Notes under the pieces: generated by a model
Seen by the model: only the letters and a program-made list of their open reading frames with translations
What the model was told of the DNA's origin: nothing
Databases searched by the model: none
Shown: positions 33,989 to 40,991 of the stretch, one piece after another
How positions within the stretch are numbered: the stretch's first letter is position 1
Layout: the number at the start of each line of letters is the position of its first letter
Program-made: the position numbers and the translations under genes
NCBI RefSeq assembly: GCF_028128765.1
Contig: NZ_LBJG01000018.1
Location: 84,499 to 148,498, forward strand
Length of the DNA stretch: 64,000 bases
Source of the DNA: Bradyrhizobium sp. CCBAU 51627
GTDB lineage: Bacteria > Pseudomonadota > Alphaproteobacteria > Rhizobiales > Xanthobacteraceae
Direction: 5' to 3'

Positions 33989-34873
33989 ATGCGCGTCTTC
34001 GTCACCGGTGCAGCTGGATTCATCGGCACTGAAACCACCAAGGAACTCATTGCAAACGGCCATCAGGTCGTCGGCCTCGCGCGCTCGGATGACAACGTCC
34101 GAACGCTCGAAAAACTGGGCGCGGAAGTTCGTCGCGGCTCGCTGCAGGACCTCGATAGCCTGAGGAGCGGAGCAAGGGATTCGGACGGCGTGATCCATCT
34201 GGCCTTCATCCATGATTTCGCGAAATTCGCGGAGAATGGTGCGATCGACAAGGCAGCCATCGAGGCCATGGGCGAGGTCCTGGTCGGCACGAACAAGCCC
34301 TTCATTGTCACCTCCGGAACGGGCCTTGTCGCGCCCAACGTCGTGGTCACCGAGGACATGCGGCGCGACTCCAGCCCGCATGTCCCGCGCGTATCCGAGC
34401 AGGCTGGCCTTGCCTACGCCACGCGCGGTGTGCGCGCGATGGCGATGCGCTTGCCGCAAGTTCACGGCGCTCCCGGAAGGGCCGGCTTGATCTCCTATCT
34501 GGTCGAACTGGCGCGCAAGAAAGGCGCCGCCGCCTATGTCGGCGAAGGCACCGAACGCTGGGCTGCGGCGCACCGGCAGGATGTCGCCCGCCTGTATCGG
34601 CTTGCGTTGGAGAAGGGCACGGCAGACGCGGTCTACCACGCCGTCGGCGAAGAGGGTGTCCCCATGCGCCAGGTCATCGAAGTGATTGGTCGCGCCTTGA
34701 ACGTGCCGGTCGTCTCGATCAAGAAAGAGGAGGCAGGCGATTTCTACGGGCCGCTGGCGATTTTCGCTGGTTTGGACATGCCGGCCTCCGGCGCGTTGAC
34801 GCAGCAGCGCTTGGGCTGGACGCCCGCCGGGATTGGCCTGATCGCCGACATCAGTCAGCCCGGCTACTTCTAG
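33989..34873 (+). CDS. NAD(P)-binding short-chain/extended dehydrogenase (SDR) family oxidoreductase
   Basis: 294 residues with the N-terminal dinucleotide-binding motif MRVFVTGAAGFIG (T-G-x-x-G-x-x-G) and an extended-SDR layout (VIHLAF, IVTSGTGL, VHGAPGR). The catalytic Y-x-x-x-K is not intact: the usual position reads LAYATRG, as in several atypical extended SDRs. The ATG at 33989 has GGGAG upstream; the earlier TTG at 33968 adds a non-conserved start. It is probably controlled by the divergent XRE regulator. Substrate unknown. Confidence 0.82.
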   Translation: MRVFVTGAAGFIGTETTKELIANGHQVVGLARSDDNVRTLEKLGAEVRRGSLQDLDSLRSGARDSDGVIHLAFIHDFAKFAENGAIDKAAIEAMGEVLVGTNKPFIVTSGTGLVAPNVVVTEDMRRDSSPHVPRVSEQAGLAYATRGVRAMAMRLPQVHGAPGRAGLISYLVELARKKGAAAYVGEGTERWAAAHRQDVARLYRLALEKGTADAVYHAVGEEGVPMRQVIEVIGRALNVPVVSIKKEEAGDFYGPLAIFAGLDMPASGALTQQRLGWTPAGIGLIADISQPGYF

Positions 34874-34877
34874 CGCA

Positions 34878-35025
34878 CGATCCGGAAAAGCGAAAAGCGG
34901 CTGTCGCGACAAAATGCGGACCGCTTGCGCGGAGTTCATGATCAAACGACAATCTCGAGCGCGATGACGATCCATCCTGATCTCATCGCGCTCCAGGCGA
35001 GAGCGCTGCTGGTGCGCACTCGTCG
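34878..35025. repeat. Intergenic repeat remnant
   Basis: The 227-bp gap between the SDR and DUF2158 genes begins with CACGATCCGGAAAAGCG AAAAGCGG and continues with CATGATCAAACGACAATC and GCGCGATGACGATCC / CTGATCTCATCGCGCTCC. These are segments typical of dispersed rhizobial intergenic repeats. The GCGCGATGA / TCATCGCG arms are inverted. Confidence 0.45.
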
Positions 35026-35100
35026 GTCTAGAACCTGACATCTCTCGCCACGGAGGCGGGCGCTGCCATCAAGCGAACGGGATACGGACTTCGAGGTGAT

Positions 35101-35313
35101 CTAGTCGTCGTCCTCGTCTTCTTCCTCGTCTTCATCGTCCTCATCCTCCTCTTCTTCCACCTGGACGAGGGTGGCGAGTGGCAGCGTCTCGCGGAAGAGA
35201 TCGCCTTCCATGCCCATCCAGACGCAGAGCACGTCCTCGCCCTTGACCTCGGCAACGGTCAGCGGCTGGCCGCCCGATTTCAGCATGACGATATCGCCGG
35301 CTTTCAATTCCAT
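35101..35313 (-). CDS. DUF2158 (YodC) family small protein with acidic tail
   Basis: 70 residues. The first 50 are a YodC/DUF2158 small beta-barrel (MELKAGDIVMLKSGGQPLTV, then VLCVWMGMEGDLFRETLPLATL), which occurs as a stand-alone domain of unknown role. The last 18 residues are nothing but Glu and Asp with few breaks, an unusually long acidic run. AAAGGACAAT precedes the ATG. Confidence 0.8.
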   Translation of the reverse strand: MELKAGDIVMLKSGGQPLTVAEVKGEDVLCVWMGMEGDLFRETLPLATLVQVEEEEDEDDEDEEEDEDDD

Positions 35314-35385
35314 GGATTGTCCTTTCGCGTTGATCGACCCGGATGCGACGCTAGCAACTTGTCATGACAGACGGAACACGGCCGC

Positions 35386-35724
35386 TCAGCCGTTGGTGCG
35401 GATCGGGTCGCCCCGCGCCGTGTAATCATATCGCGTGTAGGCCGACGCATTCTTCTCCTTGACCACGATCCAGCTGTGAACGGCGAAGATGCCGCGCCAT
35501 CTCACCGTGCGTGCCGCAAACACCCGGATGACGGCGTCTGGATGAGCCGCCGCGGGCTGCAGCAGGCCGGCGCTCGAGCGGTCGGCCGTCTGCCAATTGC
35601 CGCGGCCATCGGCCAGCCACCAATATCTCGCGGCAGATGCGGCGAGCGGTGCGAAGACGAGGAACAGAAAGACGAGCAAGGGCTTCTTCAAGGGAGCGGT
35701 ACGGCGGGATGTTCGCTGGGTCAT
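35386..35724 (-). pseudogene. DUF3750 protein, C-terminally truncated copy (copy 1)
   Basis: This minus-strand frame has a short hydrophobic N-terminus (KKPLLVFLFLVFAPLAASAARYWW), then the first half of DUF3750 (VIRVFAARTVRWRGIFAVHSWIVVKEK, ending GDPIRTNG) and stops right after it. The C-terminal half (PGPNSNTFV... to PALKLPGLGRLG) that defines the rest of the family is absent, and the sequence beyond the stop does not resume it in any frame. The other copy at 40992-41483 keeps the C-terminal half but lacks this middle part. Copy 1 also lacks the AGGTGA ribosome-binding sequence that copy 2 has. Confidence 0.72.
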
Positions 35725-36071
35725 ATAAGTCACGTGAATGCCGGCGCCATAGCCGTCTCAATGACCACTGGTTCCCTACGAGATCGTCGCCCACGCGGTG
35801 CGGACCGGCATCCGAAATGAAGCCGGTTGTTCCGTTGACCGCATCAGGATGGAGGACGCGCATGGACATGAAAGAGGCCTCGGCGATGACGGAAGCCTCC
35901 GGGCTGACGAATGACGAGGACAAATTGGAGCAGGCTTCCCCTCGGAGGCGGGACACCGGGGATGCCGCTACGCGTTGGGCCGATCAGTTGCGGGAGCTGA
36001 CGGTCAGGGCACCATTGACGGCGCTCCTCGTCGCGTTTCTCCTCGGGCGCTGGGTCGCACGTCGCCGCTAG
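35535..36071. repeat. 537-bp direct repeat, left copy
   Basis: Aligns base for base, without net insertion or deletion, with 41294-41830 (offset 5759). The first 190 bp, the 5' part of the DUF3750 gene, differ at only two positions; the remainder, covering the divergent promoter region and the 69-aa gene, is clearly more diverged. Similarity stops exactly after the stop codon of the 69-aa gene. Confidence 0.85.
35862..36071 (+). CDS. 69-aa small membrane protein, left paralogue
   Basis: A polar N-terminal half (MDMKEASAMTEASGL, rich in Glu and Asp) followed by a predicted amphipathic or membrane segment (LTALLVAFLLGRWVARRR) with a basic end. GGATGGAGGAC upstream sets the ATG. The same protein, differing at 14 of 69 positions, is encoded at 41621-41830. 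Changes are mostly conservative and the hydrophobic end is preserved, so both copies look functional. The shape resembles the DUF883/ElaB-like C-terminal membrane anchor with its GR.VARR end, but the helical repeats are missing. Confidence 0.65.
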   Translation: MDMKEASAMTEASGLTNDEDKLEQASPRRRDTGDAATRWADQLRELTVRAPLTALLVAFLLGRWVARRR

Positions 36072-36108
36072 TTGGGAGCTTCCGTGAAGCTGTTTCAGAG
36101 ATGCTGTT

Positions 36109-36954
36109 TCAGAGATGGTGTTCGGCAATGATCTGGCCGCTGCCTGACGACGGGAAGTAGGGGCACAGCAGTTCGGTTTCCCCCTTGTAGCCGTCCCATC
36201 CCAGCAGCCCGAACATCATGTGCGTGTCCGCCATCAATGCCTCGCCGTTGCACTTGGTCGAATACTCCGGAAGCATGCGGACGAATTCGGCGTAGCGCCG
36301 CTCCTTCCAGAGGTCGAGAACGCGCAGGTCCATCTGCCGGTTGAATTCGCTGCCAACCTGTTCCCACTGTCCGTCGCCGACCTGCTCGTTGGATACGAGC
36401 TTGTGCGACATCGAGCCGGACGCGAGCACGGCGACCTTGCGACCGGACGCCGCGATGGCCCTGGCACAAGCGGCCCCGAATTTGCGGTTCTCCTCGACGG
36501 TGGCGAAGATCGGCGCGGCGACCGACAGGACGCGAGCCCAGCCGCGTTCATTCATGTAGTGCATCGGCACGATGGTGCCGTATTCGAGCTGCAAGGTCTC
36601 GACCTTGTGTGCCAACACCTGAAGGCCGTCCTTGGCGGCCTCTGCCGCAATGGCATCGCCAAGCTCGGGATCGCCCGGATAGTCGTACGCCATGTTCTGA
36701 ATCATGTGGGGAGCTTCATGGCTGGTGTAGACGCCGCGATGACGCGCATTGGCGTTCATGTGACAGCCGAAGTTCGAGATCCAGTGCGCGTCGAACACCA
36801 GGAATGTGTCGGCGCCTCGCTCGCGCGCCCGCTTGCCGATCTCGCGCAGTGCCGCAATCGCGGCAACGCGCTTCCCCTTCAGGGGACCTTCCCGTTCGGA
36901 AATCATGATCGAAGGGACGTGCGCGATCTTGGCGGCCAGCACGATCTCTCCCAC
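36109..36954 (-). CDS. Class III extradiol ring-cleavage dioxygenase, 3,4-dihydroxyphenylacetate 2,3-dioxygenase-like (LigB family)
   Basis: About 281 residues, complete. The opening GEIVLAAKIAHVPSIMISEREGPLKGKR, the DTFLVFDAHWISN block with its metal-ligand His, TLQLEYGTIVPMHYMNE, LASGSMSHKLV and the C-terminal LCPYFPSSGSGQIIAEHH match HpaD-type LigB dioxygenases that open the ring of homoprotocatechuate using Fe(II) and O2. I use the GTG at 36954, which has AAGGGAG 6 nt upstream; the ATG at 36981 gives nine unconserved residues. No other homoprotocatechuate genes are nearby, so the gene is isolated from its pathway. A FixK/FNR-type box lies 70 bp upstream. Confidence 0.85.
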   Translation of the reverse strand: MGEIVLAAKIAHVPSIMISEREGPLKGKRVAAIAALREIGKRARERGADTFLVFDAHWISNFGCHMNANARHRGVYTSHEAPHMIQNMAYDYPGDPELGDAIAAEAAKDGLQVLAHKVETLQLEYGTIVPMHYMNERGWARVLSVAAPIFATVEENRKFGAACARAIAASGRKVAVLASGSMSHKLVSNEQVGDGQWEQVGSEFNRQMDLRVLDLWKERRYAEFVRMLPEYSTKCNGEALMADTHMMFGLLGWDGYKGETELLCPYFPSSGSGQIIAEHHL

Positions 36955-37023
36955 GGAGGACTCCCTTCCCTGATTTATCATTTATCGTTGTTGCGATCGT
37001 AGTGATCGCGATCCCTGCGATAA

Positions 37024-37037
37024 TTGATTCAGGTCAA
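37024..37037. promoter_or_regulatory. FixK/FNR-type box upstream of the extradiol dioxygenase gene
   Basis: TTGA-TTCAGG-TCAA matches the TTGA-N6-TCAA consensus for FNR/FixK proteins. On the minus strand a TACGAT hexamer lies at 37001-36996, which would put the transcription start near 36990 and the box centre at about -40.5 to -41.5, the class II activator position. Activity is inferred. Confidence 0.5.
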
Positions 37038-37039
37038 GT

Positions 37040-37434
37040 CGGCGCGCCGGCTACGGCTTCGTCCGCCAGGGCGTGTTCTCATAAATGCGCCAATGTCAGC
37101 TTTCGGTGTCGAGCAGAAATCCCATGCTTGACCAGAGCATGACTGCTTGTGACGCCCACAAGATACTCAAATCGCCACGTCCCTGTCATGGCTTTGTTGC
37201 CATTTAGCCGGCGATTGCAACGACCAACTTTAGGCTTCGAAACGCAGGCCTTCGTTCCAAGCTCAGGAGGGCCGTTTCCGGCCGAAGTCCAGCGATGAGC
37301 CAGAGGGTGTTTCTTAATGGATCGTCGCAGCCGCAGGCGGGACCGCTGGCTGCGCCCCGGCGCGTGACCGTTTGTTTGGCTCGGGGCGCTAGGCGATCTT
37401 CGTGGCGCCCACAGTTGTGCAGGTAAACAGCGCC
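37040..37434. other. Gap without recognisable gene
   Basis: 395 bp between the FixK-type box and the NepR-like pseudogene. A long open frame runs through it on the minus strand, but that is only the out-of-frame continuation of the NepR-like start and has arbitrary composition. Two similar short segments GTGTTCTCATAA (37073-37084) and GTGTTTCTTAA (37308-37318) were noticed; they might be insertion-sequence scars, without further support. Confidence 0.4.
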
Positions 37435-37714
37435 TCAAGGTCCGCTTCGGAGAAGGCGCCAAAGCGCCGACACAAAATTCCAGAGTGGCCGGGGTGACGC
37501 ATCGTCCTGGCGATCCGGCGCGATCGACGGTACGCCGCCGTCCAATTCGGTCAGCCGCTCCACCATAGCTTCCAGATGCGATGGTAGCGGGGGTGAGATC
37601 GTCCGTGAGGGAGCCGCGAAGTTGCTCACCAATCTCGTTGCAGATCGCCCGGCGATGCTCCGGGGCAATATCGGGTGACCGATCATGGGCGCGGGTTGGA
37701 ATGGAGTCCATCAT
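37435..37714 (-). pseudogene. NepR-like anti-sigma factor, frameshifted
   Basis: From the ATG at 37714 the frame encodes APEHRRAICNEIGEQLRG followed by SLTDDLTP; the next frame encodes PLPSHLEAMVERLTELDGG. Read together they give the NepR domain pattern (I-G-x-Q-L-R, two short helices linked by P-L-P, ending in L-x-E-L-D). NepR proteins sequester the general-stress sigma factor EcfG until PhyR binds them. The break lies in a run of five C on the coding strand (five G at 37589-37593 on the plus strand); four would restore the frame. Either the gene is dead, or this is a sequencing error or a length-variable tract. It lacks phyR or ecfG neighbours, so it would be an orphan paralogue. Confidence 0.55.
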
Positions 37715-37898
37715 GGCTGGCACAATCGGCGCCGCCTCTTTGCAGCGCACCGCCTATCCTGCCGACGCAGTCCTAACGCGCAGCATACCGACCTTGATCC
37801 GGGTAGAGTTGCCAAAACAAGCGTAGTTTGAACGACCTTGAGTGGATTCCCGTGATAGAGTTCCCCTTTCTCATCATTCGGCTTGGAGGGGTGAGGAA

Positions 37899-38118
37899 AT
37901 GTCGATCTACCTACAATTACAAACCCACGACATGGGACCGAAGGAGGTCAGCCGCATCATCGCGGCTTACGAGCAAGCGCTGCGGACTCTCTGCGTCAAA
38001 GATCGCGATGCCCCCCACGGAAATGATCGCCAAGAAAATAATCAAGATCGCGCAGACTGGCATCGAAGACGCCGCGGAGATTTCGGCTCAGGCGATCAAG
38101 GAACTCGAAATGCGTTAG
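37899..38118 (+). pseudogene. Small conserved protein, frameshifted at a C6 run
   Basis: The ATG at 37899 has a strong GGAGGGGTGAGG upstream and encodes YLQLQTHDMGPKEVSRIIAA and YEQALRTLCVKDRDAP; after the run of six C at 38011-38016 the continuing sense is in the next frame, TEMIAKKIIKIAQTGIEDAA and EISAQAIKEL, to a TAG at 38116-38118. Five C would give one 72-residue protein of the type seen as small helical proteins in rhizobia. Function unknown. Together with the NepR-like gene this is the second nearby gene broken by one extra C. Confidence 0.6.
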
Positions 38119-38215
38119 GCATCTTGTGTCTGACGAGCGCTTGGAACCTGAAACATTCCCAACTTCGGCAGGTTGACCATTGGGCGCCGGGGCTTCGCAA
38201 TCTGCGAGGCGCGCT

Positions 38216-38317
38216 ATGCTCTCTCTGCCGCCGGGCGAAGTAATTCTCACCGTCGTCATCATGGGCCTGACTGTCCTGATCGAGGTTGCGCTTTTCGCCT
38301 CGATCGGGATGTTTTGA
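38216..38317 (+). CDS. 33-aa single-helix membrane peptide (short ORF)
   Basis: A short frame: ATG at 38216, GCGAGG ribosome-binding sequence 7 nt upstream, encoding MLSLPPGEVILTVVIMG then LTVLIEVALFASIGMF and TGA. Almost the whole peptide is one hydrophobic helix with a single Glu inside it, like other small membrane peptides of bacteria. There is no independent evidence of expression. Confidence 0.35.
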   Translation: MLSLPPGEVILTVVIMGLTVLIEVALFASIGMF

Positions 38318-38461
38318 CCTGCGTATGGCGGTGTAGCCGGGAGGATGCCTTAGATTCCGACCAGAGTTTTTCGCCGTTCCCCGCAACGATGGACTGCCTG
38401 CGTCGGAACTAATTTTCAGCGAATACAATTGTCTTGTCGTCAGCGATGGAGGATCATCGCC

Positions 38462-38635
38462 ATGAGGATCGAATATCTCTCCGCGATTGTGATAGCTTTT
38501 CTTGCCGCTGGTACCGGGCTGGCCGTCAATTTTCTCGGCGCGCCGCCTACCCAAATGCAGTCCACGCCGACGATGCAAGTGGCGGACCGACTAGCTGCGT
38601 CGGTCGATCCATTCTTGCATCGATCGGGTGGGTAA
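38462..38635 (+). CDS. Small exported or membrane hypothetical protein
   Basis: 57 residues. The start MRIEYLSAIVIAFLAAGTGLA is a good signal peptide or anchor, followed by a short polar region (PTQMQSTPTMQVADRLAASVDPF). GGAGGATCATCGCC lies upstream of the ATG. Not recognised; it may encode a peptide of the periplasm or a decayed gene start. Confidence 0.4.
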   Translation: MRIEYLSAIVIAFLAAGTGLAVNFLGAPPTQMQSTPTMQVADRLAASVDPFLHRSGG

Positions 38636-38949
38636 CTGGCGGCGTTGCAGCCAACGGTGCTTGCATCCTGTGGTAAGTCGTTTCGCGCTGTGGTTGGATA
38701 TTTATCCGCGGAGTAGCGCTCCTAAGTTGTCTGACGAAATTTTGCTGAAACAGAACGCTGTTACAATGTAATTTAGGTAACCAGCCCTGTTCTTTTTTGT
38801 GCCGACATTCCAAGTCAGCCAATCGCACCATGTCGACGCTCAAACATAAGCTGTGAATGGGCTCACATCGGGCAGCGATCAACGGGCCAAGGTCATCCGA
38901 AAATTCGGTAGTGGAAATTCTACGATCATTTTCAAACGACGGGGCAATC
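38636..38949. other. Gap without recognisable gene
   Basis: 314 bp, more AT-rich than the window average (for example ATTTTGCTGAAACAGAACG and TTACAATGTAATTTAGG). TTACAATGTAA at 38761-38771 is a small palindrome. No gene or repeat was recognised. Confidence 0.4.
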
Positions 38950-39201
38950 ATGCCCGCCATATTCGACCTGCTCTATCGCGAATACTGCCGCGCCCGCCTC
39001 GCTGAAATGCGGCAACAGCTTCTGATCGCGCGTCAAACTCCGCAAGTCCCACAATCGGATTATGGTCCGATTGATCAGGTAGCGTTGGGAGGACGGACAC
39101 GCAGCACGAAATCAGCTGCTGCGGCGCGCCGAATTGAAGCGGCCGCGGCCGCAATAACGAACAAGCGGCGATGCTCGGGCACCCATTTGCGTACGAACTA
39201 G
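38950..39201 (+). CDS. Hypothetical small protein
   Basis: 83 residues from the ATG at 38950 (ACGGGGCAATC upstream). The N-terminal half is an amphipathic helix (IFDLLYREYCRARLAEMRQQLLIARQ) that looks like a genuine coding sequence; the C-terminal half is Ala- and Arg-rich (SAAAARRIEAAAAAITNKRR). It is not recognised. Confidence 0.45.
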   Translation: MPAIFDLLYREYCRARLAEMRQQLLIARQTPQVPQSDYGPIDQVALGGRTRSTKSAAAARRIEAAAAAITNKRRCSGTHLRTN

Positions 39202-39247
39202 GATTGTCACTGCGCAGTACTTCATCTCGGCTGTGAGGGCTCAACTC

Positions 39248-39532
39248 ATGACGAAACACTTTTCGAAGCGCATTGTGATCGATGTGCTTGTAGTCGCCGT
39301 ATCTTTGATGACAATCACGATGGTAGCGGCATCGTTGGGCGAGCCCATTGTTGCAGGGCTTGCCGCTTCTATTCCTGGCCCATTCCATCTTGCGGCGGAA
39401 AGGACACTTGCAGGTGCCGGGCCAAGCAAACCGACGCTCGCCCGCGCGCCAGCGGGTTGTCGGCTTCGATCTGCTCCTCTGCAATGGAAGGTGGACTGGC
39501 TTTTTGGCTCGCCTGCAGCTCCCTTACGATGA
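39248..39532 (+). CDS. Hypothetical membrane protein, possibly truncated
   Basis: 94 residues from the ATG at 39248. The N-terminal half (KRIVIDVLVVAVSLMTITMVAASL) is one transmembrane helix; the second half (APAGCRLRSAPLQWKVDWLF) does not look like a conserved domain and could be out-of-frame. It lies in the decayed island. Confidence 0.35.
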   Translation: MTKHFSKRIVIDVLVVAVSLMTITMVAASLGEPIVAGLAASIPGPFHLAAERTLAGAGPSKPTLARAPAGCRLRSAPLQWKVDWLFGSPAAPLR

Positions 39533-39772
39533 ATCCCCGCCCAAGGCCGCTGACCCTGCCCTTGAGGCTTAACGGAAAGGGCAAGCCGATGATTTGCTCG
39601 CGTTCGCCACGCCGGGATCGACCTCGACTCTGTCGAAGATGCCTGTGAAGTAGCTTACATCCGTTCGCTCGTGGCGCGCGCTAATATGACGAAAGGTTCT
39701 TACGTCGACGGAGGCCTCCAATGTTCGCAGCAATCAAATGGAACTCCCGATATAGCGCTCGCGAATGGGTAA
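39529..39772 (+). pseudogene. Fragmented small gene with frame breaks
   Basis: Three consecutive frames each carry a plausible piece: MNPRPRPLTLPLRLNGKGK (from the ATG at 39529), then ADDLLAFA, then HAGIDLDSVEDACEVAYIR and SLVARANMTKGSYVDGG. Together they look like one small rhizobial protein interrupted by two single-base deletions. The reconstruction is by eye and uncertain. The last piece overlaps the start of the next small frame at 39721. Confidence 0.35.
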
Positions 39773-39927
39773 TGATGGCTGTGGCGCTTGTCGTCCGCAC
39801 ACAGGCAAACCGGCAGAACGGCGAAAGGAAGCCAAAGCAGCCACTCTGGAAGCATTTCGACGACACCCATCATTGGGACTCAACCGCGGAGGAATGGGTC
39901 CCCAACCCAGACCGAAGGACTTCCTAA
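39721..39927 (+). CDS. Hypothetical small protein
   Basis: 68 residues with a good GACGGAGGCCTCC ribosome-binding sequence before the ATG at 39721. Contains YSAREWVMMAVALVVR (possible short helix) and a polar end (PLWKHFDDTHHWDSTAEEW). Not recognised. Confidence 0.4.
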   Translation: MFAAIKWNSRYSAREWVMMAVALVVRTQANRQNGERKPKQPLWKHFDDTHHWDSTAEEWVPNPDRRTS

Positions 39928-40077
39928 ATACCTGCGTACGACGGGGTATCGGGCAGAGCGCAGACCGCCGCAATGTCTGCTTACACAGTATGAGCTGACC
40001 TCCGTCTAGCTGGCTGAGGGCAGCCTATGACCCACAGCGGACCTTGGTCAGCCTGTCCGCGTCTCCGCTGCCGTAAC

Positions 40078-40746
40078 TCAGGAGGGCCGTCCGGATTGCT
40101 TAATGCGCATCTCAGTCGCCCACTCAGTCAGGCACTGCTCGGCATACCGCAGGCCTTTATTGACCCGCTCTAAGCGATCCCGTCCAGCATCGCTCTCGGG
40201 GCCTAACGCAATGGCTTCAACGATATATTGCCCGGCCGTCAGGACACCCTTGCTTACCTCGTCAAGAGCGAGGATGCAGTCACGTTGCCGAGCTTGAGCT
40301 TCCTCGGAGCTGGGCTTCACCTCCTTTGCGATGGCCAGTTGAGCCGCTGCTCGAAGAGTTAATCGGCCGTGCAGGCTGCACAACTGTCGCATGTGCTCTG
40401 GCGCGTTGTGCAGGTCGAAGCGGTTGAATAGTTCCAATATCTGGGCATTCCAGGAGACGAGTTCAGCAAGCGCCCTCGCCACGGCACGGGCACCGGTCTC
40501 GGTTAGCGTGTAGGCGCTTGTTACGCCCGGTATGGACAGCGCGTCCGCCGTGATCCGCTGTATCCAACCTACATACTCCATCTGCGACCACAGAGCATCG
40601 TTGGCGCTGCCCACTGACGTTATCATCGTGCCTCCAGGACAAGCCGCAGCGCCTTCATTGACGGACAGATCGCCGGCCGAAAGGGTCGCCAGCCAGAGGC
40701 GAAGCTGAAGGCTGTCAAATGCTGCGGAGCTGGGAGGGGTGCTCAA
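40078..40746 (-). CDS. Hypothetical protein, unassigned
   Basis: 222 residues. The middle is helical (VARALAELVSWNAQILELFNRFDLHNAPEHMRQLCSLHGRLTLRAA, then LALDEVSKGVLTAGQYIVEAIAL) and could be a four-helix bundle; the beginning resembles a short winged-helix-like start (AYTLTETGARAVARALAEL), suggesting a regulator-like or helical signalling protein. No family can be named. Composition is less GC-rich than the neighbours, and it sits in the gene-poor island, so recent acquisition is possible. Confidence 0.5.
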   Translation of the reverse strand: MSTPPSSAAFDSLQLRLWLATLSAGDLSVNEGAAACPGGTMITSVGSANDALWSQMEYVGWIQRITADALSIPGVTSAYTLTETGARAVARALAELVSWNAQILELFNRFDLHNAPEHMRQLCSLHGRLTLRAAAQLAIAKEVKPSSEEAQARQRDCILALDEVSKGVLTAGQYIVEAIALGPESDAGRDRLERVNKGLRYAEQCLTEWATEMRIKQSGRPS

Positions 40747-40764
40747 GTCGGTCCTATTGGTTGC

Positions 40765-40947
40765 CTATACGGGGTAGCGCCATTTCAACGTGCGCCGGAG
40801 GAAAAGCAAAGCCACGATGATCACAAGGGCGGCGAACCAAAGGAAAACTGGAACTGGCGATTGATTGTGAATGTGGGCGATGTACAGCACCAGCGCTAGA
40901 AGGATGGCAACCAGCGCGTTCGACACCCAGTACAACGGTGAGCGCAA
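40765..40947 (-). CDS. Small two-helix membrane protein (tentative)
   Basis: 60 residues from a TTG at 40947 with two hydrophobic helices (WVSNALVAILLALVLYIAHI and VPVFLWFAALVIIVALLFLR) and a basic end (TLKWRYPV). The start is uncertain because no ATG is available and the frame stays open upstream. It lies between the DUF3750 copy 2 and the hypothetical gene at 40078. Confidence 0.35.
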   Translation of the reverse strand: MRSPLYWVSNALVAILLALVLYIAHIHNQSPVPVFLWFAALVIIVALLFLRRTLKWRYPV

Positions 40948-40991
40948 AATTCCTGTTGCTGCGAGTTCAGCAGTACGTTCGTGCGCTCGTG

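Noticed and set aside
34878..35025. Possible RNA gene or regulatory RNA in the SDR-DUF2158 gap
   Set aside because: The inverted arms are explained by the repeat remnant; no conserved RNA fold was recognised.
37308..37318. Insertion-sequence ends near GTGTTTCTTAA
   Set aside because: Two similar short segments in the same orientation are not terminal inverted repeats, and no transposase remains are visible.
37079..37750. A 223-codon minus-strand frame downstream of the NepR-like start
   Set aside because: After the first 40 or so residues it is only the wrong frame of the broken gene and runs through non-coding sequence.
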